From NCBI GenBank assembly GCA_023525975.1, contig JAKNSE010000034.1, forward strand, positions 2,108,001-2,172,000: 64,000 nt of DNA, in the 5' to 3' direction. Both the position numbers and the translations under genes were made by a program. This DNA comes from Smallanthus sonchifolius (Eukaryota > Streptophyta > Magnoliopsida > Asterales > Asteraceae). The notes under the pieces are model-generated. The model saw only the letters and a list, made by a program, of their open reading frames with translations. It searched no databases and had not been told where the DNA came from. The number at the start of each line of letters is the position of its first letter. Within the stretch, counting starts at the first letter, position 1. Positions 47,177 to 59,800 of the stretch are shown piece by piece.

Positions 47177-48640
47177 CTACATATCAGGACTTTCTTTCTT
47201 TTTATCTTCAAAACTTTTAGGATTAGAACATACCTTAAGCTTGATTTTGTACATTCTATTCAGATTTCTCTGAACCGTCATCAATAATCTTCCTTTCTGG
47301 TCATGTAGCTTCAATATCCCTTTAAATATTTCTATCTTATGGCCTTCTTCATCCAACTGTCCTAAGCTTAGAAGATTGACCTTCAACTTAGGCATGTATA
47401 AAACATCACAAAACGTTTTATTTTCGCCATTCTTACTTATCACAGTTACACTTCCTTTACCTTTTATTTCAATCACGGATCCATCGCCAAACGTTACATG
47501 ACCCGAAATTTGTTCATCCAAGGTAGTGAAGAATTCTTTCTTTCCTGACATGTGGTTACTTGCACCATTGTCTAAGTGCCACCTTCCTTCATCTTTTCCA
47601 TCCTTTTCAAACATCCCCGGGATAATCCGTTCTTCATTCAAACTTACTTTCTTTGTCGAACAAACTGCCATTAACAAAGCAGGATCACGAGCACCTTCCT
47701 CTTCAGTCTTTGTTAAATTCACTTATACTTTATCTTTATCTTCTCTATATTTACTAAGAGCTTTACATTCACTTGAATAGTGCCCAATCTTATCACAATT
47801 GTAACACCTCAGATTCTTCCTTCTATCTTGTCATTCTTCAGGGTTCTTTCTCCTTTGGTCTTTACCTTGTTCGTCTTCATCATTCTCACGTTCATTATTC
47901 CATCTTGGATACCCTCTTCCTCGTCCATTAAATCTTCCACGACTACTACCACGTCCTCGGTAGTTTTCAACTTTCTTTCCAGTTTGGGTGAACAAGAGTT
48001 GACTTTGGGATGAACTTTCAGTCACATTCTTGAACTTATTTCTTTCTTCATATGCCTTCAAACGTCCAACCACATCTTCGAACGTCATTGTTTCGATTTC
48101 GGCGAATTACTTGATCGAAGAAACAATAGGTAAATATTTATCAGGCATAGAGTTCAAGAATTTCCTTACCACAATCTCTTCTTCAAGTGTTTCTCCCAAA
48201 CTCTTGTACTTGGACTGTACTCCACCCATCTTTGATGCATATTCATCAATGCTTTCTGTCTCACCCATCTTCAATCCATCTAACTCGCTTCTTAGCATTT
48301 GAAGACGAGCTTTCTGAGTTCTTTCTACACTAAGATAACGAACTCTTAACGCTTCCCAAACATCTTTCGGTTCTGAATACTTGGCCATCTGTAGCATTAC
48401 ATCTTCCCGTAGAGTTTGGAAGATGACACCCAAGGCCATAAACTTCTTTCTTTCTTCAATTCCGGTCCCTTTTTCTTTATCAATCGCATCTGTCAAACCG
48501 TTCGCACATAAGACGATCTTCACCATAACCGACCATGCTATGTAGTTGGTCGAGGTTAACTTCGGTGCCTGCAAAGCAAAACTACCCATCGATTCTTTCA
48601 CTGTTCCTGAGGCTGAGTTCTCTTCTTTATCACCAGCCAT
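47177..48640 (-). pseudogene. Copia gag-protease frame broken by in-frame stops
   Basis: A single minus-strand frame starts at the ATG at 48640 (MAGDKEENS). It encodes a UBN2-type capsid (TSTNYIAWSVMVKIVL, then PKDVWEALRVRYLSVE and TFEDVVGRLKAYEE), a CCHC zinc knuckle (CYNCDKIGHYSSEC, about 47765-47806), the protease active site WHLDNGASNHMSG near 47570 and a pre-integrase segment (LYMPKLKVNLLSLGQLDEEG). Stops at 48107, 47831, about 47723 and 47174 interrupt it without any frame change. The stops at 48107, 47831 and 47723 are TAA or TGA and can be reached from CAA or CGA by one C-to-T change. Confidence 0.85.
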
Positions 48641-48751
48641 GAAAAAAAGTCTAACACTTAATTTTATTAAATAAAAAAAAAAGAATCTTCTTGCTATCAT
48701 CTCTTCAGAGCAACAACCCGTGTGTTACGAACCTTCGAATCTGATACCAAT

Positions 48752-49018
48752 TGTTGGCCCGGATAGTTCAAACAATCATATCAAGTAAACACGAACACGA
48801 GATATTGGAGGGACAAACCCGCGACTCTTTTCTTATTACCAAACGAACTTACAAAACGAACAAACAATCAAGGAAAAGGGACAAATAACATAATAACCTA
48901 GACCCCTATTTATAATATTATTCTAACTTGTTCTCCAAGAAATAAAACCTAATTTATAAAACTTTCAAAAAAGACCATTTAACTTTTATTATTAACTAAT
49001 TCAAGATTAAATCCCTCA
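48752..49018 (-). repeat. 5' LTR of the reduced copia element (right)
   Basis: It starts TGTTGGCCCGGATAGTTC and ends ...TTAAATCCCTCA on the plus strand, with the primer-binding site just to its left. This is the promoter-side LTR. Confidence 0.92.
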
Positions 49019-50663
49019 GAAATTTCTTTAATTTCATTCAAATAGCTAATCTAATTAATCAGACAAGGAAATAAACCATGTTGTTAAACTACTATAACAA
49101 ATTGTTAAGCTGTACAAGTCCCTGTCGCGGAACTTTAACCAACCAATTAATTCGACGGCGTAATCTAAGTTGTGGAAATCTAACTGGAGATAATTAAAAT
49201 GTAGGTTCTGATATCACCTGAGAAATAACTTGATTTTACTTACTTTTGGCTAAGGTACGAATTTCTGGTCTTTCACTTGTAGCTTAAGCTTTCCCTCGTT
49301 TCCCTAAATTGTCACCTACCTTATAAACCGTTCCTAAAAGATTCTTGAACCACATCTATTGTTAATTGAGTTGATATGCATGTGATAGATCACCCACATT
49401 GAAATCATTATCGCATGTTCCTACTTTTAAAGTAACCATTGAATATTTATTGGCACTTATTAAGACTTAGTGCATTACATTGATTGAATTCGGTTACCGT
49501 TTCATTGACCTCGATACTCGAGCAACATCCACCTATGGGGACATAGGGCGTCATTGTGGCACCATTGGCGTGCACCATCTTTGGCGGTGCGATTAGTTCA
49601 CGGCGTATTTATTGTGTGCAACGTGAGTACACTTATTGTTTATAGGCGTATGGATCGATCCTAGGAAAGTATTGTTATTGTTATTGGTGAGATGGTTAGG
49701 TGTGTGTGCCCACATTACTCTCACATATTGGTGCATTAGGTCTGCAGCAGCTTGTGTACATATCGTTTATTGTTTATTGTTATTGGCTCGTATGGGTATT
49801 TCCATATGATTACTACATCTTATTGTTATTGCTATCGATTTCTCCGTCACTGAGCAACTTTTGGCTCAACCATGTTTTCTCTTAAATCTTTGAACAAGTA
49901 TTCGGGAAAATCAAGGAAACGTGTGATGAGGGCTAAAATTGACTAGGGAATAGTAACAGTTAGTAAAGGCTATTGAAGTATTTTCAAGATTTTTATTTTA
50001 TTTAAGACTTTGGGTTTATTTTTCCTGTAAGACTTTAAGTGGTTTGATATGACTTTGAATAATTAGTATTTTATGAATTATTTTTTGTCTTTGAATCACC
50101 GTATTATGTGACACGTCAGCCTCACCGGATTGGGGTGTTACAACATCACTGGCTACGTAACTATGTTCACATCTTTTGAGTTCTAACTTTTTTGGATCCA
50201 TCAGTTAACCATAAGAAAATACTCAAAGATGTCAAACCGTCTTTTTCCTTTTTTGAATTTTAACTAGTATTAAGAACATCGTTTTGCAGTCGTAGAACCG
50301 TAAAAAGAAAAAAATAATGTCAAAACGTTGTCGGGAATCCGCGTGGTGTTGCGGCTCGCTAAACCGATAAAAAAACGAACATTTTAAACATAACACACAT
50401 CGAAACGTAGATAAACATAAGGACAACGTGACAGTATATTCGGATATTACGAAAAAGTCACGTTGTTGTAAAAACGTTTGTGATCTTTAAGAAACTGTTA
50501 ATGAACTCAAAGAAAACCATTTAACAAAAAAATCAAACCGTAAATAAAGAAAAAGTTAAAAAATAGTATAAAAAAATCACTTTAAAAATCGTCGTTACCT
50601 GAGTTAGAACCCACGTAAGACGGGTGATAAGCGACCAAAGTTTTGTGCATTAAAGGGTGCAAC
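49019..50663. other. Intergenic DNA, probable gypsy LTR fragment
   Basis: No gene is supported. From about 49500 to 50141 the sequence ends CCGGATTGGGGTGTTACA, which resembles the 3' end of Tekay/Del-type LTRs, and carries no coding sequence. No partner LTR or primer-binding site was found, so a solo or truncated LTR is the best guess. Confidence 0.35.
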
Positions 50664-51867
50664 ATGTCATATTTATGCAAATTAACATGGGGATTACAAA
50701 GGTTTTGTGTAGCTATGCATGTGCAGTTGTTGGAAGCTTAAAGTATGATTTTAGAAGATATTATGCGAGAGATGCAAGAGTCGGAAGGGAGATGGAGAAA
50801 ACGGGGCAAAGACTCAGAAACCGGCGTAAGCCTACGTCACCTGGCGTAAGCCAACACCACCCAGCGTAGGCCTACGCCTAAATGATTTCTTCACAACAAC
50901 TTGCAGGGGTGCGGCTTAAGCTTATGCCACCCCAGCGTAAGCTTACGCTAGGTGCGTTTTTGGATGCGGATTTTTGGGAAACTGCCGATTTTCAGTGTTT
51001 AATTAGGGGTTTCTTCCCCAATTTCAAAATCAACTTTTTCTAAGGTAGTTCTATTTGGGAGTGCTTGGAGGCTAAGAAACATGATTCTAACATTCCGTTG
51101 AAGATTGATACCCGAAAGATTGAAAGATGGAAGATGATTTCCCCCACCATGAGCGGCTAATCCACCGGTAATCATTCCCGGGTGGATTGTTTGTAAGTTT
51201 TTAGGGTTTTATCATGTGATAGCTTTGAGAAACAATTCTTGTAATCGTTTGGTTTGAAATACTTGAATCTTTGTGTTTAGTATGGTTATAAACTCACGGG
51301 AGTCGATAAATTCTTGCACCATTAGATGATAATTGCTATGGACTTTGATTTGTGTTGAATCTATTGATTAATCTAATTCTATATTGCATACATTTGTCTC
51401 GATTTCATTCGTGAATATTGTCTTACACTATTTGCCTATGATGTATGAATGTTGATGTTCTTGGTTAGATTTGGTCAATTTGATTTGGATAACCATTTGA
51501 TTGCTTGAACTCATATGTTGGTGTGATAATCCCTAATTACTTGTGAACTTGAAACCCGGGCGTGATTCCTTTTTAATTATTGTTTACAACTTAAATCGTT
51601 TGTTTACTACTTGATTATTCGTGATCGTTTTGCTAGTTGATAATCATTGCTTGTTGGATTTGTTAATTTCACCTCAATCATTGCTTGTGTTTGGTCAGAA
51701 AGACCCATTGCAACTTCATAAATCACTTTGTCAATTGAAGTTAAGCACCGACCTCAAACTCTTCGTGGTTCGACACCCTTCTTACCCTAACTAGTTTAAG
51801 GTGATTAGGACACTCTAATTCTTTTTCTTTAACCGGTCCCTTCGACAGGTCCCTTCGACACCGATCA
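50664..51867 (+). repeat. 5' LTR of an Athila-like Ty3/gypsy element
   Basis: The right end ...CTTCGACACCGATCA is fixed by the adjacent primer-binding site. The left end is a guess at TGTCATATTTATGCAAATTA (about 50664). Repeated GGCGTAAGCCTACGCC-like palindromic blocks occur at 50820-50960. A 13-bp repeat (GGTCCCTTCGACA) is doubled near the end. The partner LTR would lie beyond the window. Confidence 0.5.
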
Positions 51868-51870
51868 AAT

Positions 51871-51890
51871 TTTGGCGCCGTTGCCGGGGA
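51871..51890 (+). other. Primer-binding site of the Athila-like element (tRNA-Asp type)
   Basis: TTTGGCGCCGTTGCCGGGGA matches the tRNA-Asp-type primer-binding site known from Athila elements. It lies three bases after the LTR end and fixes the plus orientation. Confidence 0.85.
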
Positions 51891-52136
51891 ATGTGTGCGT
51901 TTGGTGTTTTATTTTAATTGACTTTTGTGACTACTTGTTTTGTTTGGGTAATCTTCTTCTATTTTTGTGTTACGTGTGGTGTTTGTTTGTGTGTGGAGGT
52001 GACATGTTAGTGCATGCATACTTGTTCATCCAGGAGGACTTCACCATTTGTTTTTTAACCAGAAATTGAGAGGATAGCAAGGCAAAACCGAACCCAACAA
52101 CAAAATTTACAACCCATTTCATCGGAACCATCATCT

Positions 52137-54183
52137 ATGGATAGCCGAAGCACTCATTCTGGAACTAGCATGAGAAACCGTGGCCCAACTCCAAACAGAA
52201 GCCCAATTCCTAACTGCCCACCAACTCCACCTCACCGAACCCCAACCCCATCTATACCTATCAATAACAATCAACCCTGTGGGTCAAGTCCAGTTCAACA
52301 AAACTGACCCGTTAACATCCGTACCAATCCTGCATACTAAGGAAGAAGGGGACCACAACAAAATCAAAACCCTCCTGGAAACATCTTTGGAGCTCAACCA
52401 AGAAACAACAATGAGGATGATGGTTGGGAGGATGACGATGGTGAATACTCTGGGTACGATGATAATGAAGATGCAAGGAATGGTAATGGGTTTGGAGATT
52501 ATGAGTATGAAGATGGTGAGTAGAGCCAATTTGGAGAATATAATGAGGGGCAAGGCTTTGGAGATGAAGAAGAGGTGAATTATGTTCACCAAAGGGCGAG
52601 ACAACCAATGGGTCGAATGGGTAGACCCGAGAGACATGTTTATCCTTCTAGACAAGAAGGGAAGCGATTTAACGGGGGCTACAACAATAAAAACCGAAGA
52701 CAACCGGTAGCCCCAATGGATGGTGTTAATGGTCGTTTTCGACCGGCTATTTCGGAGAATGCTTCTCCGATTGTCCCACCAATTCTGGGAATGAGGAGGT
52801 TCAAGTCAAGACCGAATTACATCAACGTCCTTCCCCATTTTTATGGCATGGTAACCGAAGAGCCATACACTCATCTAGCCGAGTTTTCCGCCATTTGTGG
52901 CACTATTGGGGATGAAAACTTTGACTAAAATGAGGTCAAACTCTGACTTTTTCAGTTTTCCCTCAAAGATCGAGCAAAGCAATGGTTCATCACATTACCG
53001 GCTAATAGCATCCACACATGGGATGAAATGCAACACGTTTTCTTGGATGAATATTACTCGGTTACGAAAACGAATGACTCCCGAATTGAGATTCGGACCT
53101 TTCAACAACAAATGGGTGAGCCTTTACATGAAGCCTTTACACGTTTCAAAGAACTATTGAGGAAGTGCCCACATCATCAAATCGAGTTGTGGGAACTAGT
53201 GAAGTGTTTTGTGGATGGTTTGACTCAAGAGGAGAGGAAGTACTTGAAGTCCACTAGTAACGGGACATTGTTGTCTAATCCGGAAGAGGATGATTGGGAT
53301 TTTTTGGAACGGATGAGCCAAAGTTCAAAAGCCGAGGCATCGGCTAGCCGAAGAGCCAAACACCCAATTTCAAAATCTGCCCCGGACTATGAGATGAAAG
53401 AGAGGTTGGCTTCTATGGAGAAAGAGTTGGCCTTATTAAAGAAAGGAGAGAAAAATGAAGTAGCGGGAGTGAAAACCCATTTTGATGTTTGTGAGAGTTA
53501 TAGAGATTTGGGTCACAAAGCCACGATTTGCCCATTCCAAGAAGGTAGACAAGAAGAAGTGAACCAAGTTTATGGTGATAGGAAACCATATGATACAAAC
53601 TCAAATTCCTATCACCCGAGCTCGAGGAATCATCCCAATTTCAAATATGGGGATGCTTCAAACCAAATGAACCCCAACTTTCAAGGTGTGAATCAAAACA
53701 CCTCATCAACCTCATATCAACCGCGTCAACAAGGGAATTATAATTTGGGTGGTTACTAAAAGAACTCTTATAACAACAACTTGAACACAAATTACCCCTC
53801 AAGGAATTACAATCAAGATCATCAACAACAAGGTGGATCATCGGGGGGTGATGATGCGGTTAATTCAAAGTTTGATGCACTATTGGAGATGATGAAAGAA
53901 TCCAAAAGGGAGAATGAAGTGAGAGATAAGTCTCATGCGGCGTTGGAGAGACAAGTTGGGCAATTGGCACAAGAAATAGCTCAATTCAAACAAAATGAAG
54001 GTAAATTACCGAGTGACACCACATTGAACCCAAAACATCATGTTAGTGCAATTGATGTGGCTCATGGTAATGAAGAAGGTGAAGAAAGAGAATAGGGAGA
54101 AATTGAGTTTGGAGAACCCCTAGTTCCTATTCAAATTGGAAAATTCAAAATAAATTTGGCCCTACTAGATTATGGAGCGGGGG
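52137..54183 (+). pseudogene. Athila-like gag and start of protease, broken by stops and by a Tekay insertion
   Basis: A single frame from the ATG at 52137 encodes a Pro/Asn-rich N-terminus, an acidic stretch (52400-52560), the gag core (PHFYGMVTEEPYTHLAEF, then DRAKQWFITLPANSIHTWDE and FTRFKELLRKCPHH) and a degenerate zinc knuckle (CESYRDLGHKATIC, second Cys lost). It ends in LALLDYGAG, the protease active-site region, where the Tekay element interrupts it at 54184. In-frame stops occur at about 52306, 52339, 52521, 52926, 52938, 53757 and 54093 with no frameshift. Several of them can be reached by C-to-T changes. The rest of pol would lie beyond the window. Confidence 0.8.
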
Positions 54184-56826
54184 TGTCACACCCCAACCGG
54201 GCGGCGGAACACGTCGGAGTATGACCCGAGTTGTGACCAGATTGCTCGTAGCACTTGGAACTATTAAAATTTCATAATTTTATTCAATAATATTAAAAGT
54301 GCCTCAAAGGCTACAAATAGTTCAAATAAGCAAGACAAAACATAGTTCCAAACAAGATAAAATCAGATTTCAAGTTTCTAAGTCCAAGCCTAAGTGTTGA
54401 ACATAAATCAAGCGTTGCTTGAACTTGGTGCACCTGAAACATGTTTAAAATAAGAGTTATCAACAAAATGAATTGTTGGTGAGCAATCATGGTAGATATA
54501 TATATAGTAGTTTAGATAAAGTACAAATTCCATGCTAAGACAAGTAATACATTATAGTCTTATTGTATATACACACAGTCCAAATTAAACCTTCCTTTTA
54601 AGATTTATCCAATTCAGATTGTCCAACATATAGTTAACAGTTTTTCAGTTTCAGAATTCATTACATGCATCCTAGATCAAAGAAATGCATGGGGTAGCTA
54701 ACCCACATGGTACCACTAATTCCATTCATAGGCTGTCGCAACAGTTAATAATATGAACTAGTGTAATCAACAAATAAGCCACATAATGCAATTAAACAAG
54801 TCTAACATAAGGGAATTTGTTTCAAGTTGTGAGATTTGTCAATAGTGTAAGTGTAATTATATAGGAACATGTTTCACCCCAAAAGTGATAAAATGTATAA
54901 AGAGGGGCATGAAAACTCACATGGTTTGTAAGTAGTTTCCGAGCTAAGTTTGATCCAAAGATATAATCCAAAGTAGGTCACAATTAACCTATTATAGTTG
55001 TAGTTTAGTCATTTAGTTTAAAGGAAATAAGCTAAGGTTCGATCGTGTTCTCGAATTTGGGAAATTAGGGTTTTGGAAAGTTTAAGGTTTGAAAAGTAAT
55101 TTGGTTATAGTTTAAGGTGTGCAAGTATTTAAATTACTAAATTATTATATTTAGTAATTTAAATATAATTTCAGATTTTATAAAATATTTTAAGTGATTA
55201 TTTAATTAGTTACTTATTTAGTAATTTAGTTAATAAATGTGTTTAATTAACTAAATATGTCAAAAAGATAGTAAGAATATAAATATAATTTAAATTATAA
55301 ATTATATAAATATTTTCTGTTAATAAGTAAATTTTTATAAAATTTACTTATTTTTAGTTTAATTAAATCAATAATTCCATTGATTTAATTACAAAACAAA
55401 ATTAGTAAAAATTAGTAAAAATGTCTAAAAGTTCCAGAAACTTAATATTTTGTTAAAAATATATAGATTAAGTTTCTGTAATTTTTGGAATAGATTTACT
55501 AATTTTAAATAAATAATCCAAGTTTTAAAATTAGACTTTTAAATAAATAATTTTATAAACTCAGAAATTTTTCTGTTTTTATTTTATAAAACAGTAGAGA
55601 ATTTTATTACAAAAATTTGGGCTATTTATTTGTACATTTTCGAGTTGTAAATAAAAAGTTATGAATTTTTAAAGATTAAAGATTTAATTAATAAAAATCA
55701 AAAATAGGAAAAAGGGTAGAGGTGCGGGGCTGTGGCTCGAACCCGCGACCTCCCCCGTACGAGTCAAGTGTCTTAACCGGTTGATCTGGGCGTATGCCTT
55801 GATCAAGGATGCATGCGAAAAGATTTTAACACATAACCCCAGCCCACCTTCTTCCCCAATTCGTATTCCCGAAACCCTAGCCTACCAATCCACTCGATTC
55901 GAACCCGATCGAACTCGCCACCATGGGGCTTTCATTCATTACATCAAAACGAATCTATGGGCACGATTTTTACCTGATATGGTTGCGGATCGAGGGAGAA
56001 CGACTACCAAGCCGGGGTCGGCAAATCGCGAGCTCGTCGGAGTTCCAGGAGAGCAATGCGATGGATACGAGGGTGTAGAAAGTTTGTAAAAGGTGTCGCG
56101 AGTGTGTGTGAGAGAGTTTTATGCTTCAATTTTACTCGAAACGTATGAATTGATACAGGTTTAACTAAGGACGGTTACGAGCCGTTTTGAGTTCAATTCA
56201 TTGAATTCGGTTGTAATAAACTCGTCATGAACGTTTATAACGGTCGCATGATGGGTTATCCATGATTGCTTGCATTCAAACACGCGAACTGGTGGGATTT
56301 GAGATTGAATCCGTGAGAAATTCATCCTCTTTGACTTTTTGTGGTCAAAATTGACGGAAATGGGTTCAAGATCATAGGAGTTTAACTAATTTACTTTAAA
56401 AATGATGTAAAAAGACATATTTTTATAAAACCTTATTTTAAAAAGTATTTATTTAATTGAACTTTATTTATTTGATTTATTTAGGAAATAAAACTTATTA
56501 TTTCATAAAAATTTATAAAAATCATTTTAATTTATATAATTTGTGTTTTAATTGAATAAAACACAATTAAGATTTTCCAAATTAAATAAGTACATTTTTT
56601 TTTTGTTTTCACTTAGATAATTTATGAGATTTATTTTATATAGTTTAGGGACTTTATTCAAATACCATGAATATTAGCCCTAATACATAGTTTGAGTATG
56701 GTTTTTAGCCACATAGTTTAAGAAATTCACTTAAGAATTTTCACATATTATTAAATATGGATAATTAGGGTTTACAATAAATGCCAAATGGCCGAAAATC
56801 GTAAACGGAAAAGTACAGATATTACA
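54184..56826 (-). repeat. 3' LTR of the Tekay-like element, complete
   Basis: On the plus strand it runs from TGTCACACCCCAACCGGGCG to ...CAGATATTACA (2643 bp). It contains a tRNA-like segment at about 55726-55790, and a 102-codon frame (55781-56089) that is repeated in the other LTR but has no recognised function. Confidence 0.92.
55726..55790 (-). other. tRNA-like segment inside the Tekay LTR
   Basis: On the minus strand, GATCAACCGGTTAAGACACT resembles a tRNA D-arm/A-box and GGTCGCGGGTTCGAGCC resembles a T-arm/B-box, with about 35 bases between them. The 3' acceptor half is not convincing, so a functional tRNA is unlikely. The same segment occurs at 63510-63574 in the other LTR. Confidence 0.55.
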
Positions 56827-56840
56827 GTCTCCCCTACTTT
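56827..56840 (-). other. Polypurine tract of the Tekay-like element
   Basis: The minus strand reads AAAGTAGGGGAGAC immediately before the 3' LTR start TGTAATATCTG. This primes plus-strand DNA synthesis. Confidence 0.8.
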
Positions 56841-56859
56841 AGGAAATTTCGTCCCGAAA

Positions 56860-59800
56860 TTAAGTAGTGGAGTTTGTGAACAGGTGTGGGTACTTGGCCT
56901 TCATTTGATCTTTACGTTCCCAAGTGAACTCGGGTCCTCGTTTAGATTGCCAACGTACTTTCACAATCGGAATTCGGCTTCTTTTAAGTTGTTTGATCTC
57001 TCGATCCATGATTTCAATAGGCTTTTCCACGAAGTGCATCGACTCGTCAATGTGAACTTCGTCAAGAGGAACTTGGAGGTTTCCCTCGGCAAGACACTTC
57101 TTGAGGTTAGATACATGAAACGTGGGATGTACATTGCTAAGCTTGTCGGGTAATTCCAACTCGTAAGCAACTTTCCCGATACGTTTGATGATTTTGAAAG
57201 GTCCAACGTATCGCGGTGTGAATTTCCCTTTCTTCCCAAACCGGACAACGCCTTTCCAAGGTGATACCTTTAAAAGAACCATGTCACCAACTTGGAATTC
57301 AAGAGGTCTTCTACGAATATCAGCATTCTTCTTTTGTCTCTCTCGAGCCAAACGAAGATTGTCGCGAACTTGGATGATTCGATCAGTGGTGTCTTGGACT
57401 AGAGCGGGACCAGTGATTTGTGCTTCACCGACCTCATCCCAGCCAAGAGGAGAACGACAATGGCGACCATATAAAGCCTTGAAAGGTGCCATCTCGATAC
57501 TAGCATGGTAGCTGTTGTTATACAAAAACTCAGCTAGTGGAAGATATTTGTCCCAATTGCCTCCAAAGTCAAGGACGCAAGCACGTAACATATCTTCAAG
57601 AGTTTGAATCGTTCTTTCTGTTTGACCATCAGTTTGGGGATGGTAAGCTGTACTCAAATTCAATTGAGTACCCATGAACGATTGTAGAGATCCCCAAAAA
57701 CGGGAAGTGAAACGACTATCACGATCAGATATGATATTAAGAGGAACGCCATGTAGACGAACGATCTCATCCAAATAAACTTGAGCCAACTTCTCAGCTC
57801 CCCAATCATCTCGAATTGCGAGAAAATGAGCTGATTTCGTGAGTCGGTCCACGATTACCCAAATGCTATCAAATCCTCGAGGTGTTCTTGGAAGTTTGGT
57901 GATAAAATCCATGGAAATACACTCCCATTTCCACATTGGAATCTCGGGTTGTTCAAGCAAACCCGAAGGTCGTTGATGTTCAATCTTGACCTTAGAACAA
58001 GTAAGACATTTTGAAACGTACACGGCAACATCTTTCTTCATGCCGGGCCACCAATAGTGTTGGCGAAGGCCTTTGTACATTTTATCGGCTCCTGGGTGTA
58101 TAGAATAACGAGTTTTGTGAGACTCGTCAAAAATTAAAGTACGAAGATCATCCCGATCAGGAACCCATAAGCGGTTTAAGAAGTGTAGTAACCCATTGGG
58201 TCGAGTCTCCAATTGTTTTTCAACTCCACAACCCAATTCTTTTTGCATGTTGCCCTCGGAAAGAACCGTTTGTTGAGCTTTAAGAATTTTGGTCTCGATA
58301 TCCGATTGAATAAGAGCACAACATATGTTAGGATATTCCTTCCGACTTAACGCATCAGCCACCACGTTAGCTTTCCCTGGATGATATTTGATTTCGCAAT
58401 CATAATCATTTAACAGTTCCATCCAACGACGTTGTCTCATGTTTAAGTCTTTTTGGTTGAATATATGTTGCAAACTCTTGTGATCGGTAAAGATTTCACA
58501 TTTGGTTCCATAGAGATAATGTCTCCAAATTTTGAGAGCAAACACGACCGCACCAAGTTCGAGGTCGTGAGTAGTGTAGTTATCTTCATGAACCTTAAGT
58601 TGTCTTGAGGCATAAGCAATCACCTTACCCCTTTGCATGAGAACGCATCCAAGTCCTTGCTTTGAAGCATCACAGAAAACAACGAAGTCGTTGCTGCCAT
58701 CGGGAAGAGATAGGACTGGAGCATGGCACAATTTTTCTTTAAGAGTTTGGAACGCTTCTTCTTGCTCTTGTCCCCATTCAAAGATCCTACCCTTATGAGT
58801 TAGGGCAGTGAGAGGAACAGCAATCTTGGAAAAGTTAGAAATAAAGCGTCGATAATATCCTGCTAGTCCAAGAAAAGAACGGATTTCTGTTGGTGTTTTA
58901 GGAGCAATCCAATTCTTTACAGCTTCAATTTTAGCAGGATCAACATGAATCCCAGCCTCGTTAATAACATGACCTAGGAATTGGACTTCCTTTAGCCAGA
59001 ATTCACATTTGGAGAATTTAGCATAAAGTTGTTCTTGTTTAAGAAGATCAAGTACTAAGCGAAGATGTTCTTCATGTTCTTGCTTAGATTTTGAGTAGAT
59101 AAGAATATCGTCAATGAAGACAATGACGAATTTATCCAAATAAGGTCGACAAACACGATTCATCAAATCCATGAACACGGCAGGTGCGTTAGTCAAACCG
59201 AATGGCATGACAACAAACTCGTAGTGTCCATAGCGAGTTCTAAAAGCTGTTTTGGGAATGTCTTCCTCCTTAACACGTAGTTGGTGATAACCCGAACGAA
59301 GATCGATCTTTGAGAAAATAGAAGCTCCTTGGAGTTGATCAAATAAATCGTCAATCCTTGGAAGTGGGTATCGATTCTTGACAGTCAATTTGTTGAGTTC
59401 CCGATAGTCGATACACATCCTAAAAGATCCATCTTTCTTCTTGACGAATAAGACAGGTGCTCCCCATGGTGAGGAACTAGGACGTATGAATCCTTTATCA
59501 GAGAGTTCTTGAAGTTGACTAGCAAGTTCTTGCATTTCAGATGGTGCAAGACGATATGGTGCTCTTGCCACAGGAGTTGCACCAGGCACAAGGTCGATAC
59601 GAAACTCGACTTGTCGTGTAGGGGCAATTCCCGGTAGGTCTTCCGGAAATACTTCAGCAAAGTCCTTAATCACAGGAATATCAGCCATAAGTTTACCCTT
59701 GTCCTTCTCTTTCACAACGTGAGCTAGAAAAGCTGGATAATTCTTGTTGAGGTACTTCTGAGCTTTTGTTATAGTCATCAGTTTTAAGCCTTTGGGTTGT

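Larger units (their letters stand above)
46660..49018 (-). mobile_element. Non-autonomous copia element reduced to gag and protease
   Basis: Two 267-bp LTRs bound a 1.8-kb interior. The initiator tRNA-Met primer-binding site (minus strand TTGGTATCAGA) is at about 48740-48750, just inside the right LTR. The target duplication GAAAT is perfect (46655-46659 and 49019-49023). The interior encodes gag, a zinc knuckle and the protease with a partial pre-integrase segment, then an unrelated 250-bp tail. Integrase, reverse transcriptase and RNase H are absent. The LTRs differ at about 17 positions by eye (about 6%). Confidence 0.92.

Noticed and set aside
55781..56089. 102-codon frame present twice (also 63565-63873)
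   Set aside because: The duplication is explained by the two LTRs of the Tekay element; no known domain is encoded, so it is not called as a gene.
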